From the NCBI GenBank assembly GCA_964528535.1, contig CAZGSQ010000173.1, forward strand, positions 1 through 6,622: a stretch of DNA of 6,622 nucleotides, in the 5' to 3' direction. This document shows positions 6,483 through 6,622 of the stretch, in pieces. The stretch is from CAINVV01 sp964528535 (GTDB taxonomy: Bacteria > Bacteroidota > Bacteroidia > Bacteroidales > Prolixibacteraceae). The notes beneath the pieces are model-generated. The model was not told the origin of the DNA. It ran no database searches and saw only the letters and a list, made by a program, of their open reading frames with translations. The stretch's first letter is position 1. Each line of letters starts with the position of its first letter. The position numbers were made by a program, and so were the translations under genes.

Positions 6483-6514
6483 TTTGCAGATAAACAAAAC
6501 AAGTCGTATATTTG
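6483..6514 (+). promoter_or_regulatory. Bacteroidota-type promoter for tRNA-Asp
   Basis: TTTG at 6483-6486 (-33 element) is followed by exactly 20 nt and then TATATTTG at 6507-6514, which matches the -7 consensus TAnnTTTG. Elements, spacing and orientation all agree with the vegetative promoter described for Bacteroidota. Transcription should start near 6520, giving a 5' leader of about 50 nt before the mature tRNA at 6570. This is the best promoter in the window. Confidence 0.85.
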
Positions 6515-6569
6515 CACAGCTTTTAAGGACCGTTTGTCGATGTCACAGATGTAATTCCTTCAATACCTT

Positions 6570-6622
6570 GGTTTGGTAGTTCAGTTGGTTAGAATACCTG
6601 CCTGTCACGCAGGGGGTCGCGG
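6570..6622 (+). tRNA. tRNA-Asp(GUC), 3'-partial
   Basis: The first 53 nt of a tRNA. The acceptor 5' strand is GGTTTGG (6570-6576), followed by TA at positions 8-9. The D stem GTTC/GAAT (6579-6582 and 6592-6595) has one G-T pair and its loop carries the invariant GG. The anticodon stem CCTGC/GCAGG (6597-6601 and 6609-6613) is fully paired and encloses CTGTCAC, giving anticodon GTC at 6604-6606, which reads Asp codons GAU and GAC. The variable loop GGGTC is followed by GCGG of the T stem, where the window ends. The 3' half, including whether CCA is encoded, cannot be seen. Its transcript would be a substrate of the RNase Z encoded in this window. Confidence 0.95.

Noticed and set aside
6297..6554. 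Plus-strand open frame overlapping the end of rsmD and the tRNA promoter
   Set aside because: It is a shifted-frame shadow of rsmD that reads through the promoter; the composition is not protein-like.

Overview
The window is a chromosomal segment from a member of the Bacteroidota. The evidence is a bS1 protein with an acidic N-terminal extension followed by an FDWDAFE motif, a DUF3822 gene directly coupled to rsmD, a near-perfect Bacteroidota promoter (TTTG, 20-nt spacer, TAnnTTTG) before a tRNA gene, and no Shine-Dalgarno sequence at usable distance from any of the protein starts. The class is uncertain; Chitinophagia or Saprospiria would fit the protein sequences, but this is an impression and not a comparison.

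Layout from left to right. (1) The 3' part of rpsA (ribosomal protein bS1, six S1 repeats), open at the left edge, is followed after 18 nt by a small single-domain STAS protein of the anti-sigma-factor-antagonist type. The pair ends at a strong intrinsic terminator (2354-2383). (2) rnz (RNase Z, tRNA 3' processing) starts at 2396, only 12 nt beyond the terminator; a TATCTTTG element sits on the end of the terminator T-tract, so the rnz mRNA may be leaderless or nearly so. (3) A Dda/RecD-like superfamily 1B helicase lies on the minus strand (4805 down to 3381), convergent with rnz across 70 nt and divergent from the next gene across 222 nt. (4) A DUF3822 gene and rsmD (16S rRNA m2G966 methyltransferase) overlap by 10 nt and form a coupled pair. 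A 10-bp perfect hairpin lies inside the DUF3822 gene at codons 22-29. (5) A promoter at 6483-6514 precedes a tRNA-Asp(GUC) gene, which runs off the right edge in its T stem.

Most of the window concerns translation and RNA maturation: a ribosomal protein, a tRNA 3' endonuclease, an rRNA methyltransferase and a tRNA. The exceptions are the STAS protein (signalling partner not visible), the helicase (DNA maintenance) and DUF3822 (function unknown). This looks like ordinary core chromosome. I see no mobile element, CRISPR array, phage gene or defence cassette. The least explained items are DUF3822 and its hairpin, the STAS protein downstream of rpsA, and the compact terminator/promoter/start junction at rnz.
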